Origin: JAYZDF01 sp036337945
GTDB lineage: Bacteria; Myxococcota; Kuafuiibacteriia; Kuafuiibacteriales; Kuafuiibacteriaceae
Assembly (NCBI GenBank): GCA_036337945.1
Contig: JAYZDF010000039.1
Location: forward strand, 1 to 31,859
Direction: 5' to 3'
DNA length: 31,859 bases
In this document: positions 14,193-23,324 of the stretch, in pieces
Position numbering within the stretch: position 1 is the first letter of the stretch
How the letters are laid out: every line of letters starts with the position of its first letter
The notes under the pieces: generated by a model
What the model was told of the DNA's origin: nothing
The model's input: only the letters and a program-made list of their open reading frames with translations
Databases searched by the model: none
Made by a program: the position numbers and the translations under genes

Positions 14193-16058
14193 TTGGCAGC
14201 AACAGTTGAAAAACCGAGCCTTCTCGAAGGGGACGTTGACACTTCCCTAAAGCGCCTGGCGATGCCGATGGCGCTTGGACTCGTATTTATGATCATGGTG
14301 AATATCATTGATACCTACTGGATTGGTCAGCTGGGCACCGATGAATTGGCAGCTATGACGTTTACCTTTCCGGTAGTCGGAATTGTCAGCAACATTGCGT
14401 TTGGCATCATGATCGGAACCTCCACCGCGGTGGCTCGTCAGCTAGGGCAGGGGAAGAGGGCTGAGGCCAAGCTGATCACAACTCATGCTTTATATCTGGG
14501 GTTGTTTCTCGTCATTCTCGTATCAGTCGTAGGCGTGTACGCGCAGGGCGCTATATTTCGCGCACTTGGCGCATCAGAAGAACTCATTCCTATCGTAAAG
14601 CGGTACATGACGATTTGGTTCCTCGGCGTCATATTCTTGATCGTTCCACTGATTGCCAACGGGGCGTTGCGCGCCGATGGAGACGCGAAGACGCCAATGT
14701 ACGTCATGCTCATTGCGGCGATCACTAATGCTGTATTCGACCCGCTGTTCATTTATGGTTGGGGACCTGTACCAGCTATGGGTCTCGAAGGCGCAGCGTA
14801 TGCCACCTTAGCGGCAAGAATATTCGGGATGCTATTTGCGTTTAGAGTACTTGTGTTCAAGTTGAAATTGGTTGATTTCACGCCTCCGTCTTTTGGAAGA
14901 CTTAAGCAGTCATGGCATCAGATTCTGTCTGTTGGACTGCCAGCAACCGTAACCAACGTATTAGGACCAGTTGCGGTTGCTTTGATCACCACAGTGGTTG
15001 CGGTTCACGGCGATGAAGCTCTCGCCGCTTATGGTATAGGAGCAAGGGTAGATGCACTTATCCTAATGGCACCGTCGGCGCTTTGCGGTGCACTGAGCCC
15101 CTTTATTGGTCAAAATTGGGGCGCTCATTTGGGCGACAGAGTATCCCGGGCTGTCCGTTTGGCCCTGAAATTTGTGATTTTGTGGGGTCTCGGCTCGCTC
15201 GCCGTTTTGCTCGTTGCGGCTGAATTGATTGCTTCGATTTTTACTGACGAACCCGAAGTACTACGAGCGCTCTCCTTGTACTTGCGAATCATTCCGATCG
15301 GGTATGCGGGGCTCGCGGTTGTTCTAGTCGCATCTTCAACCTTTAATGCCGTCGACCGCGCGATTCGCTCGACATGGCTTTCTCTTCTTCGAACGATCGT
15401 GCTTGCTGTTCCAGCAGCCTGGATAGGCAGTCACTATCTAGGAATAAACGGTGTATTTATTGGCTTGGTCACAGCCTCGGTCATTTCGTCTCTTTTCGCA
15501 GTCCGGTGGTTGCGCACAATTACTCAGCCGAAGAGTGAACTTACTGCGGATAAATCAGAAGTCATTAGCATAGACGAAGCAATCGACATGATGAATTCAG
15601 AGCGTAATTCTCAATCGCTTTCAGAATTACTAAAAGACGTGAAATCTCTTGAGGATCTCGTGCTCCGTAAAGCGAGACGAAGTACAGTTGGTCTGTTTGT
15701 TGGTGAACGAGAGCTTGCACATATTCACAAGGACGGTTCTTTCGATATTCCTCTTCCGGTCGAAATTGGTCGAAACCTGGTGCGACTGGGGGCAGTGACA
15801 CATCACCCAGGGCATGATGATCTCGGTTGGTATCGCGGAAGCATCGAAAATGATTCGGCCAAGTGGCTTACAAGAATGGCTCATGTACTCTATGAAATCA
15901 GTAAACGGGGCATAGACGACGAGATTACCCAAGAAGAGATAAAGATACTATGTGTGAGCGAACAGTGTGTAAACGCTTTAAGGCGCTCAGCTTCTCGATG
16001 GAATCTTAACCTCGGGAAATACGAACCGTTCGATCAAGAAGTTTCGCCAGCGACCTAA
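14193..16058 (+). CDS. MATE-family efflux transporter fused to a C-terminal DUF5519 (luciferase-like) domain
   Basis: 621 residues against about 450 for a normal MATE protein. Residues about 15-440 form a 12-TM MATE exporter: LKRLAMPMALGLVFMIMVNI, IDTYWIGQLGTDELAA, TSTAVARQLGQGKRAEA, the duplicated half starting near HQILSVGLPATV, and APSALCGALSPFIGQNWGA. MATE proteins extrude cationic drugs or metabolites using Na+ or H+. After an acidic linker (about 444-490) a soluble domain at about 493-566 has RRSTVGLFVGERELAHIHKD, GSFDIPLPVEIGRNLVRLGA, THHPGHDDLGWYRGSI and KWLTRMAHVLYE. This is the pattern of DUF5519, whose function is unknown and whose database name refers to luciferase. A final about 50 residues are mostly helical. 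The tail should face the cytoplasm. The reading frame is continuous, with no sign of a frameshift. Both domain calls are confident; the role of the fusion is not known. Confidence 0.88.
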   Translation: MAATVEKPSLLEGDVDTSLKRLAMPMALGLVFMIMVNIIDTYWIGQLGTDELAAMTFTFPVVGIVSNIAFGIMIGTSTAVARQLGQGKRAEAKLITTHALYLGLFLVILVSVVGVYAQGAIFRALGASEELIPIVKRYMTIWFLGVIFLIVPLIANGALRADGDAKTPMYVMLIAAITNAVFDPLFIYGWGPVPAMGLEGAAYATLAARIFGMLFAFRVLVFKLKLVDFTPPSFGRLKQSWHQILSVGLPATVTNVLGPVAVALITTVVAVHGDEALAAYGIGARVDALILMAPSALCGALSPFIGQNWGAHLGDRVSRAVRLALKFVILWGLGSLAVLLVAAELIASIFTDEPEVLRALSLYLRIIPIGYAGLAVVLVASSTFNAVDRAIRSTWLSLLRTIVLAVPAAWIGSHYLGINGVFIGLVTASVISSLFAVRWLRTITQPKSELTADKSEVISIDEAIDMMNSERNSQSLSELLKDVKSLEDLVLRKARRSTVGLFVGERELAHIHKDGSFDIPLPVEIGRNLVRLGAVTHHPGHDDLGWYRGSIENDSAKWLTRMAHVLYEISKRGIDDEITQEEIKILCVSEQCVNALRRSASRWNLNLGKYEPFDQEVSPAT

Positions 16059-16081
16059 TCTTCTTCGCTCCGAATGGGCAG

Positions 16082-18442
16082 CTATGTCGAGGCTCTTTCT
16101 TTTCTGCGCCTGGGAGTGAGCATGAGTATTATGCCGAATACCGTAGCTAAGGCGCTCCACCGCAAGAATCGAGGGGTGAGTGCTTCGTAATGAAAACGTA
16201 CCTGATGACTTCCAGCTGGAACTCTCACACCCATAAAACCGAGCTCTGCGTTCAGCAGCTTCGCTGGAGCATCATCAATAGAAACTTTCCATCCCGGAAA
16301 TGAAACTTCAAGCAAGACCACGACTGTCTCACAAGAACTCTCAGATTTTATATCTGCCCCGATATCCGAAAAATCAATCAGCTTAACTTGCGGGCGACAC
16401 TCGCTGCTAGTGGAGGTCGCTATGCTTGACTCAGTGTCGAAGATCAGTGCTTGATCCCATGATGAGGTCGCGGTGACTACTTGAAGTAGACTTTTTTTAT
16501 CGAACTTTTGTTTCGAATCGAATACGCGCCAATTAGGATACGCGCGCACATAATTTCTCACTAGTTCAACCGGAACCAGGTATTGCGGCTGTTCTTTTCC
16601 TATTTCGTATTTGATCGTATTCGGTTGGCGATCGGGGTACCAAGTTGAAAGCCAGCCAACTCCCAGCCTCCCAAGAAGTGTCTGCGCTTGGGTTGTGTTC
16701 GCTTTTTCGAACAAAGAAAAACCAAGTGCAAGCCATGGGTTACTTTGACCGTCGGGGTCAATATCTCGAAGGAGTCTAACGCCTCGAAATGCGTGCTCGC
16801 CTCGTTTCCTCATCGAGATGGTTGCGAGATGAAAAAGGCTCTTGGATGTATCTCGTGGTATGTCTGCGCGCTTTCCAAACGGTGTCGCCGTAAAGACTCT
16901 CTTTTGAGGACTTGCGATCATTGAACGCATATCTTCTGGCAACCTCGCCTCGCGAACGTTAGCACCTACAATTGTTTGCTGTCCCGCCAATGCGAGGTCC
17001 AAGAGAATAAGTCCCACGACGGCCCACTCTACGAAACCTCGATGCACGCGCTTCGTCAGTCCTATGCTACTGATTATGAGTAGTGCTGTCAGAGCTAGCA
17101 GGCTATGCTTTAGAGATAATATCATTTCATCGACGGCGAGAAATGGTAAAAACTTCGCTTTAAAACCGACAGGAAATGGATAGTCACTTCTCGCAGAAAG
17201 TTGGCTTGCGAGATAGTCAGAAGCGGACGAACTCTGCATCATTGAATACAGACTAACCATCATAATTAACTGAACGATGATAGGGATGATGATGTACGGG
17301 CGGTTCTTTCGATAGGACCTCAACAGCAGCGGCGATAGAGCCGCAAAACCGATGGATAACGGAATCATGAATTTGATCGGAAACCGGCTGCTTTTCAAAA
17401 GCGGGAGTTGGTTGACAATTTTATGTATTGGCGTAGTAGCGCCGAATGCTATGGTGAGCATTAGCACCATCATTCCAAACAGCGTGAGCTTTTTGGCACG
17501 AAGATTTGCGGGCACTATATAAATGAGCAGGGTGAGCAGAGAGCCAAAATAAAGGGAGACCAGGTATGGAGTCATACGCGGCGCCGATAGCTGCGGTGCG
17601 CTCGGGAACGTCCAGAACCCAGGAGCGAAAAGGTCAATCGTTTGTGATAACGTCAACGCCCAACTGCTCGCCTCTTCGTAAGTGAAGCCGCGACCCCGTG
17701 TTGATTCCAATAAACCACGAATTACGAATGGAAATAAATCAACGGCGGCAACGCCGACCGCGAGTACTGCCGCAAATACAAGTGAAAGAGCAAATTTCGT
17801 ATTGATTTGAGGCTTGAGCCACAAATACATAAGCGCGAAACCGAAGATGTGAATGAATAAGAACGGAGGTATAAGTCCCATCAAATGGAACCCTGTCGTG
17901 AGTCCTAATGCGGCGGAGCTCTTCATTGATGGAGATTCGAACACAGACCGCAGCGCAATGAACATCCAAGGAATGAAAGCGAGTCCTTGGGCTGCGACAA
18001 GCAGATTTTCAAGCGAGAGACAGGGCCCTGCAAGACTTGCTACGCCCGCCGCAAGAAATGCTTCTGACGGTGAACATAAGCATTGCCTAGCAAAAATGTA
18101 ACTACCGAGAGCTAAAAGAATAAAGTGCGAAATGACGAACCAGTCATAGAATATACCAAATTCTCCAAGGAGAAGAATCAAGGAAGTAGGCATCCAGAAG
18201 CCGTTTGCCGTCGCTTGTTCTAAAGGAATGCCATTGGGATTCCATTGGGTATGCGCGGGAATTCTTCCATCTAACAGTGTCTCTTTCGCCGCAAAGTAAA
18301 GCGGCTTAAATACACTGGAAGTATCGCGAAAGAATAAACCTTGTTCGTTTCCGATGACTTGGCCGAAAGCAACAAGAACGAGACTAAATAACGCGAATAC
18401 GCAAAGGTAGTCGGCATACCGGTGTTGCCATTGCGTTTTCAA
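16082..18442 (-). CDS. YfhO-type multispanning membrane protein (GT-C-like, cell-surface glycan related)
   Basis: 786 residues with about a dozen hydrophobic helices and a large C-terminal extracytoplasmic part. The N-terminal half has FRDTSSVFKPLYFAAKETLL and HTQWNPNGIPLEQ. Acidic residues in this first extracytoplasmic loop are typical of GT-C-like enzymes. The C-terminal end LLEVSFPGWKVSIDD, then GVRVPAGSHQVRFHYEA and a last TM, is the family signature of bacterial YfhO. YfhO in Gram-positives is linked to glycosylation of teichoic acids; in Gram-negatives it sits in polysaccharide loci. The start appears to be TTG at 18442, with a weak AGG upstream and no ATG nearby. The GT4 gene ends 63 bp upstream on the same strand, so an operon is likely. 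It converges on the MATE fusion gene with 23 bp between them. Confidence 0.82.
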   Translation of the reverse strand: MKTQWQHRYADYLCVFALFSLVLVAFGQVIGNEQGLFFRDTSSVFKPLYFAAKETLLDGRIPAHTQWNPNGIPLEQATANGFWMPTSLILLLGEFGIFYDWFVISHFILLALGSYIFARQCLCSPSEAFLAAGVASLAGPCLSLENLLVAAQGLAFIPWMFIALRSVFESPSMKSSAALGLTTGFHLMGLIPPFLFIHIFGFALMYLWLKPQINTKFALSLVFAAVLAVGVAAVDLFPFVIRGLLESTRGRGFTYEEASSWALTLSQTIDLFAPGFWTFPSAPQLSAPRMTPYLVSLYFGSLLTLLIYIVPANLRAKKLTLFGMMVLMLTIAFGATTPIHKIVNQLPLLKSSRFPIKFMIPLSIGFAALSPLLLRSYRKNRPYIIIPIIVQLIMMVSLYSMMQSSSASDYLASQLSARSDYPFPVGFKAKFLPFLAVDEMILSLKHSLLALTALLIISSIGLTKRVHRGFVEWAVVGLILLDLALAGQQTIVGANVREARLPEDMRSMIASPQKRVFTATPFGKRADIPRDTSKSLFHLATISMRKRGEHAFRGVRLLRDIDPDGQSNPWLALGFSLFEKANTTQAQTLLGRLGVGWLSTWYPDRQPNTIKYEIGKEQPQYLVPVELVRNYVRAYPNWRVFDSKQKFDKKSLLQVVTATSSWDQALIFDTESSIATSTSSECRPQVKLIDFSDIGADIKSESSCETVVVLLEVSFPGWKVSIDDAPAKLLNAELGFMGVRVPAGSHQVRFHYEALTPRFLRWSALATVFGIILMLTPRRRKERAST

Positions 18443-18505
18443 ACTGGAGTGAGCCTACTTGAACTCACTAAGCATAACAAGCCACAATCAGCTTCAACCT
18501 AGAGA

Positions 18506-19888
18506 CTATAAGTATTGCCGAACCGCGTGCTGAATTTTCCAGATTCTCGAGAGTCCCTTTGGCGTTGGAATATGTTTGTAGGCACTGACGAGCTTTTTTT
18601 CCTCTACATTCCAGTTATGCCGGCGTTGAGCAGCGGAGCGCGCTTTTGCTCTCATCTTGGTGACGCGTTCTGGGTCGGATGCAAGCGTATTGATCGCGGT
18701 TGCGATCGATTCTGCGGAACCTGCTTCAAATGTAAGGCCTATCTTTTCGGACTCGATGACTTTCTTGAGTTCAGGAAGGTCTGACGCAACGACAGACAAT
18801 CCCGCGGTCATGAATTCAAATAATTTGTTTGGTGTAGAATATCTATTATTCAAACAAACCGGTTTGTAGGGGATGATGCCGATATCCGAAGTACTGGCTG
18901 CTTGTACCACCTCAGACATAGGAACCGGGGGTGAAAAGGCGACCGTGTCTTCGAGATTATTTTTTTCTATATATTCTCTGAGTTGATTTTCTAGGGAGCC
19001 GAAGCCTCGTAGGATGAGCTTAGCGTTCACAAAAGCTTTTGCGGCTTCCAATAACTCTTCTAGTCCTCGATTGTACGCAAAACCACCGTGGAACAGAACT
19101 TCAACCGGAGACTCGCTCGGACGCAAATCCGTCTGCTCCGCCTTTTGCTCAGCGGTGAGCCGTATCGCGTTTCTCACTACCGTCGGCTTGGGTATTCCGT
19201 GTTTATCCATGAAGAAATTCGCGATGCTGTCGCAAACCGTGATGACGAGGTCGGCTTGCACAATATACTTCGATTCGATTTCTTCGAAGTAGTCGTTCCA
19301 TTCAGGAACGGCTTCGTCTTCAGCGTGTTGTTGCCACCAAATTTCGTGCGCGTCAAAAACGACCGAACATCCCGTGATATTGGAGGTTCGAATGCCGGCT
19401 TCGAGAGTATCCAAATCGTGGCAATGGATGACACTCGGCCAGGTTTGAATTGCTGCTTCAAACAACGTACTTGTCAGTGATTTTTGTCTTGCGAGACGAT
19501 TTCTGACCGCGGCTTGGACGACTCGGCGTCGTGCTTCGTCTTTATTTGCGATTTCGTCATTTGCAGAAGGAGCGGATGTTGCACCTTTTACGTTTGCGCT
19601 CTCACCTCTGGGAATTTTGCGAGCCCATCGATAAGCTTTTGTCAGACGCTGGTAAGCGCTTGGTGAAGCGCTCGCGAGTGCATTCTTGACGCGGGCTCGC
19701 GTACTCTGGTTCAAAGCGACAAGTTTGACGTAGAAGCCTTCGGGCTGCAGTTCCCAGCCGGTGGCTTGTCCCCGATAACAAACACCAATGACACCGACCT
19801 TGTGACCAGCCTCCGCAAGAGATTGTGCCGATTTTCGCACACGAGGGTCTCGCTTCACGTCGTTAGACACAAGCATGCAGATGTCCAT
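18506..19888 (-). CDS. Glycosyltransferase family 4 protein
   Basis: About 460 residues with two Rossmann-like halves (GT-B fold). The start MDICMLVSNDVKRDPRVRKSA is typical of GT4 enzymes. IHCHDLDTLEAGI and VVFDAHEIWW follow. The C-terminal half has EVLFHGGFAYNRGLEELLEA, LILRGFGSLE and YSTPNKLFEFMTAGLSVVAS, which contains the sugar-nucleotide-binding region. Between residues about 85 and 140 there is a basic, low-complexity insert with Ala/Ser/Asn. I use the ATG at 19888; an in-frame TTG at 19906 with AAGG 10 nt upstream would add six residues. Donor and acceptor sugars cannot be told. It is followed by the YfhO gene and is divergent from wecB, fitting a surface-polysaccharide locus. Confidence 0.87.
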   Translation of the reverse strand: MDICMLVSNDVKRDPRVRKSAQSLAEAGHKVGVIGVCYRGQATGWELQPEGFYVKLVALNQSTRARVKNALASASPSAYQRLTKAYRWARKIPRGESANVKGATSAPSANDEIANKDEARRRVVQAAVRNRLARQKSLTSTLFEAAIQTWPSVIHCHDLDTLEAGIRTSNITGCSVVFDAHEIWWQQHAEDEAVPEWNDYFEEIESKYIVQADLVITVCDSIANFFMDKHGIPKPTVVRNAIRLTAEQKAEQTDLRPSESPVEVLFHGGFAYNRGLEELLEAAKAFVNAKLILRGFGSLENQLREYIEKNNLEDTVAFSPPVPMSEVVQAASTSDIGIIPYKPVCLNNRYSTPNKLFEFMTAGLSVVASDLPELKKVIESEKIGLTFEAGSAESIATAINTLASDPERVTKMRAKARSAAQRRHNWNVEEKKLVSAYKHIPTPKGLSRIWKIQHAVRQYL

Positions 19889-20055
19889 GGCTGAATCTGA
19901 TGCCAAAAGGGATGAGCCTTGTCAAACGACGAGGATATCACCGAACTGACAGAGTTTAGTATGCCAAGTGTATGAAATAGCTCATGAATTGTGCAACATC
20001 AGAGATTTGTCTTCCAACTGGTCACTCCATATCGTTCTGTGTTAGCTGCTTGCCG

Positions 20056-21120
20056 ATGCACATTCTCACTGTAGTAGGTGCGCGGCCGCAATTCATCAAG
20101 TGCGCCGTGCTCTCAAGAGCACTTCAAGACCGAGCCACGGAGACGATTGTCCACACAGGACAACATTTTGATTATGGTATGAGCGAAAGGTTTTTTGAAG
20201 AACTCCAGATCCCTGACCCCAAATACAATCTATCCATTTCGGGTGGACTCCACGGTGAAATGACTGCTCGGATGATGATCGCTCTTGAGCAGGTGTTCAT
20301 GGATGAACGGCCCGATATAGTGATGGTCTATGGAGACACCAATTCTACGGTTGCGGCGGCGATGGTCGCTGCAAAATTACATATCCCTATCGCTCATGTT
20401 GAGGCAGGGCTACGTTCTTTTAACCGGTTGATGCCGGAAGAGATTAATCGCATCGTGACCGATCAGGTATCTGATCTGCTATTATGTCCAACCCAGAATG
20501 CGGTATCACTTCTTAAAAAAGAGGGTCGAACGCGCGGCGTTCACTTTGTTGGTGACGTCATGTTCGATTCTGTATTGTTCAACCTCGAAAGTGCTCGCAA
20601 AGATGTTCCTCGTCTTCGTGATGATTCGTATATCCTTGCAACAGTGCATCGCCCAGAAAACACGAATGATCTGTCTCGCATGCACAATATCTTCAGCGCT
20701 TTCTCCGCTATGCCTAAACCAGTCGTTTTGCCCCTGCATCCCCGAACGAAACAGGTGATTGAAAGTCACGACAGTCTTCATTCACTGGTCGGTAACAATA
20801 TCGAAATCGTTGCGCCGATGAGTTACAAGGAAATACTCGTGGCAATGGCCGACGCGGACCTGGTTTTGACGGATTCCGGTGGAATGCAGAAAGAAGCGTA
20901 CTTTGTTGCTACGCCATGTGTCACCTTGCGAGATGAGACGGAATGGCCCGAAACGGTCGAGGCAGGTGCAAATCGAATCGTCGGTGCAGACACACAGAAG
21001 ATTCACGCGGCAGTCGATGAGATCGTTCAAAGTCCGGGTCTGGGAGAAGCGGAAATGACGGGTCCATTTGGAAATGGCCAGGCCGGGCAGAAAATTGCCG
21101 ATATTATCCTGAGCAATTAG
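20056..21120 (+). CDS. wecB: UDP-N-acetylglucosamine 2-epimerase (non-hydrolysing)
   Basis: Interconverts UDP-GlcNAc and UDP-ManNAc (EC 5.1.3.14), giving the precursor of ManNAc-type sugars in surface polysaccharides. About 354 residues from the ATG at 20056 (MHILTVVGARPQFIK); the open frame back to 19984 encodes a Cys-rich stretch unlike the family. Diagnostic motifs are HTGQHFD, VYGDTNSTVAAAMVAA (Asp), HVEAGLRSFNR (Glu), MPEEINRIVTD (Glu), TVHRPENT (His), LPLHPRT and the UDP site TDSGGMQKEAYF followed by RDETEWPETVEAG. All catalytic positions known in E. coli WecB are present. It is divergent from the GT4 gene by about 150 bp. The importer operon begins 284 bp downstream. No UDP-ManNAc dehydrogenase is in the window. 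Confidence 0.93.
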   Translation: MHILTVVGARPQFIKCAVLSRALQDRATETIVHTGQHFDYGMSERFFEELQIPDPKYNLSISGGLHGEMTARMMIALEQVFMDERPDIVMVYGDTNSTVAAAMVAAKLHIPIAHVEAGLRSFNRLMPEEINRIVTDQVSDLLLCPTQNAVSLLKKEGRTRGVHFVGDVMFDSVLFNLESARKDVPRLRDDSYILATVHRPENTNDLSRMHNIFSAFSAMPKPVVLPLHPRTKQVIESHDSLHSLVGNNIEIVAPMSYKEILVAMADADLVLTDSGGMQKEAYFVATPCVTLRDETEWPETVEAGANRIVGADTQKIHAAVDEIVQSPGLGEAEMTGPFGNGQAGQKIADIILSN

Positions 21121-21404
21121 TCTCCGACTGCTGCTGTGATCGTTTTTTGAAATGTAAAATCCCGTCCACCAAAGTCGCGGATCTTGTAGGCAGGGTATCT
21201 ATCGCTAGACGAGGCTTTTAGAGTCTTTAGCAACAATATCAATCACTTACGGATTGGCTAGGTCTCCTGCTTCACCGGAAAGCGCGCAGGTAGAATCCCA
21301 GTGATTTTGATTAACTTGGCAAAACATTGACCCTGCGATAGCCCCCGTCGCGGAGCGATAAAGAGCGGTCGGGACGCTTGACGCTACCCAAAAAGGTCTA
21401 ATCT
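21121..21404 (+). other. 284-bp upstream region of the peptide importer operon
   Basis: No gene seen. AAGG at 21393-21396 is a ribosome site 8 nt before the SBP start codon. TTGACC at 21327 would make a -35, but no matching -10 lies 16-18 nt away. TTGGCA-AAACA-TTGA at 21317 recalls a sigma54 site but lacks the downstream GC. The promoter should be here, but I cannot place it. Confidence 0.4.
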
Positions 21405-23321
21405 ATGAAACAACTGCTAAATTCTGCATTCGTCATGTTTTGCCTGCTCTGTCTGGTGATCATTGGCATAATCAACATTGCCCAGCTGAACGCCCTTGAG
21501 GAAGGGATGATTTCCAACCGAAAGGCCATTGCTGAACTCAGCGAAAAAGTTAGCGAAGGTGGAATTCCTGTGGCGCAGGCGGTTGCGACTAACGCATCTC
21601 CTGCCTCAGAAGAAGAAGAGGCTCTTCAAGATCCTCAGAACCTTTTGAAAAGACCAGAATCTGGCTTACCTGGAGGTGCTCGCCCCGTAGTCGGAGGAAC
21701 CTTTCGAGGCATTATTGGTTCAGACCCTCCCAGCCTGAACTATTACTCCTCAAATGCGGCAGATGTGTCGGAGATTACCGAATACACGACCGAAATGTTA
21801 GCGAAACGCCGCTTCGATAATCCGTCAATTTTTACCCCTGGTCTCGCCATCAAAGTGACTACGCCCGATGATGGTCTTACCTACGAGATTCAGCTTCGTA
21901 AAGGAGTCTACTGGCACACACCGCAAGTCGATTGGGAATCTGGAACATACGATTGGTTAAAGGGTGATCACGAGCTTACGACTGATGATTTTAAATTTGC
22001 ATTTGAGATGCTCGAGAACCCGCAAGTATCTGGACGAATGGCGGTTCTTCGTAATTACTTTGAATCTCTCGATGGGGTCGACATCATCGATCGTTACCGA
22101 TTCCGAGTGCGTTATAAAGAGCGTCTATTCATGAATCTGCCCATTCTTTTGGACGGTTTTGCACCTGTTCCACGATGGCTTTTTATGTACGACGAAGCGG
22201 GCCAAAAATTTGATGATGCAAACTGGGGCTTGAAATACAATGAGCACTGGTATCACCAAAAGGTACTGGGTGTTGGCCCGTACAAATTAGAAAAATGGGA
22301 ACCCGGCGTCCGCTTAGAATTTACTCGCAACAAGAGATACTACGGGAAGCGACCCACCTTCGACAAACTGTCGTTTGCAATTATCAAGGACCAAAACGCT
22401 TGGCCTCGAAAGCTGAAGACCGGTGAAATTGATATCACCAAGATTCAGCCGGAGCAGTACCGAACTGAGGTTCTAAATAAAAAAGGGAAACTACTCGGCA
22501 CCGAGAAAATCAAATTCAAGGAACAACCGACACTCGGGTATTTCTATTTGGGTTGGAATGCAGACCGACCATTTTTCAGACAAAAGGAAGTTCGCCAAGC
22601 GATGACGCTTGCATTCAATCGCGAGGAGATGATCAAGAGCGTATTTTCAGGTCTTGGGAAACTCACAACTGGGCCATTTGCTCAGCAGAGTGATTGCTAC
22701 GACAAGAACGTCAAGCCATGGCCGTTTGACCTGCAAAAAGCCGCAGCAAAACTAGAAGAAGCGGGATGGAAAGATACCGACGGTGACGGCATCCGAGACA
22801 AGGTTGTCGATGGTACAAAGATTCAGTTTAGCTTCAACCTTTTGGTTTATGGCAGCTCGAATGAATACACCACTCTTGCCAATATCTACCGAGAAGACTT
22901 GCTTCAGATTGGCGTCAAGCTGAATCCGCAAGCCGTTGAGTGGTCGACCATGCTCAAGAAAATGAATGGCCGAGAATTCGATGCGTACACCGGTGCCTGG
23001 GTACTGGGATGGGAAACAGACTTAGTCCAACTGTGGCACTCCAAAGAAGCGGACAAGACCAAGTCAAGTAATCGAATCGGGTTCCGGAACAAAGACGCAG
23101 ACCGTATCGCAGAAGCGCTTCGTCGCACCTACGACGAGAATGAGCGGACCAAGCTTTGTCATGAGTTCCACCAGCTTGTGCATGATGAGCAGCCCTATAC
23201 GTTCTTTTATCAGCGCAGCCGACCTGTTCTTTACTGGGATCACATGAACGAACCTGAGTTCGCCAAAATTTACCCGTACCGAAACAAGTTGAAGATGTCT
23301 TTTAGAGAAGCGCGACCCTAA
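21405..23321 (+). CDS. Oligopeptide/dipeptide ABC transporter substrate-binding protein, membrane-anchored
   Basis: 638 residues, SBP_bac_5 (OppA/DppA) family. The N-terminus is one hydrophobic helix (FVMFCLLCLVIIGIINIAQ) without an obvious signal-peptidase site or good lipobox. A short probable coiled coil follows (LEEGMISNRKAIAELSEKV), then a Pro/Glu/Ala linker, so the protein is likely tethered to the inner membrane. The binding domain starts near residue 85 with GGTFRGIIGSDPPSLNYY. It contains LTYEIQLRKGVYWH, LTTDDFKFAFEML, GVGPYKLEKWEPG, FFRQKEVRQAMTLAFNREEM and the Ca-binding-like loop DTDGDGIRD that is frequent in this family. It is first gene of a five-gene importer operon; the permease gene starts 3 nt after its stop. 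The substrate (peptide, murein peptide, nickel chelate or other) is not determinable here. Confidence 0.9.
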   Translation: MKQLLNSAFVMFCLLCLVIIGIINIAQLNALEEGMISNRKAIAELSEKVSEGGIPVAQAVATNASPASEEEEALQDPQNLLKRPESGLPGGARPVVGGTFRGIIGSDPPSLNYYSSNAADVSEITEYTTEMLAKRRFDNPSIFTPGLAIKVTTPDDGLTYEIQLRKGVYWHTPQVDWESGTYDWLKGDHELTTDDFKFAFEMLENPQVSGRMAVLRNYFESLDGVDIIDRYRFRVRYKERLFMNLPILLDGFAPVPRWLFMYDEAGQKFDDANWGLKYNEHWYHQKVLGVGPYKLEKWEPGVRLEFTRNKRYYGKRPTFDKLSFAIIKDQNAWPRKLKTGEIDITKIQPEQYRTEVLNKKGKLLGTEKIKFKEQPTLGYFYLGWNADRPFFRQKEVRQAMTLAFNREEMIKSVFSGLGKLTTGPFAQQSDCYDKNVKPWPFDLQKAAAKLEEAGWKDTDGDGIRDKVVDGTKIQFSFNLLVYGSSNEYTTLANIYREDLLQIGVKLNPQAVEWSTMLKKMNGREFDAYTGAWVLGWETDLVQLWHSKEADKTKSSNRIGFRNKDADRIAEALRRTYDENERTKLCHEFHQLVHDEQPYTFFYQRSRPVLYWDHMNEPEFAKIYPYRNKLKMSFREARP

Positions 23322-23324
23322 GAA

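Noticed and set aside
21317..21332. Sigma54 promoter (TTGGCA...TTGA)
   Set aside because: The GG element is present, but the required GC 10 nt later reads AC, so the match is too weak.
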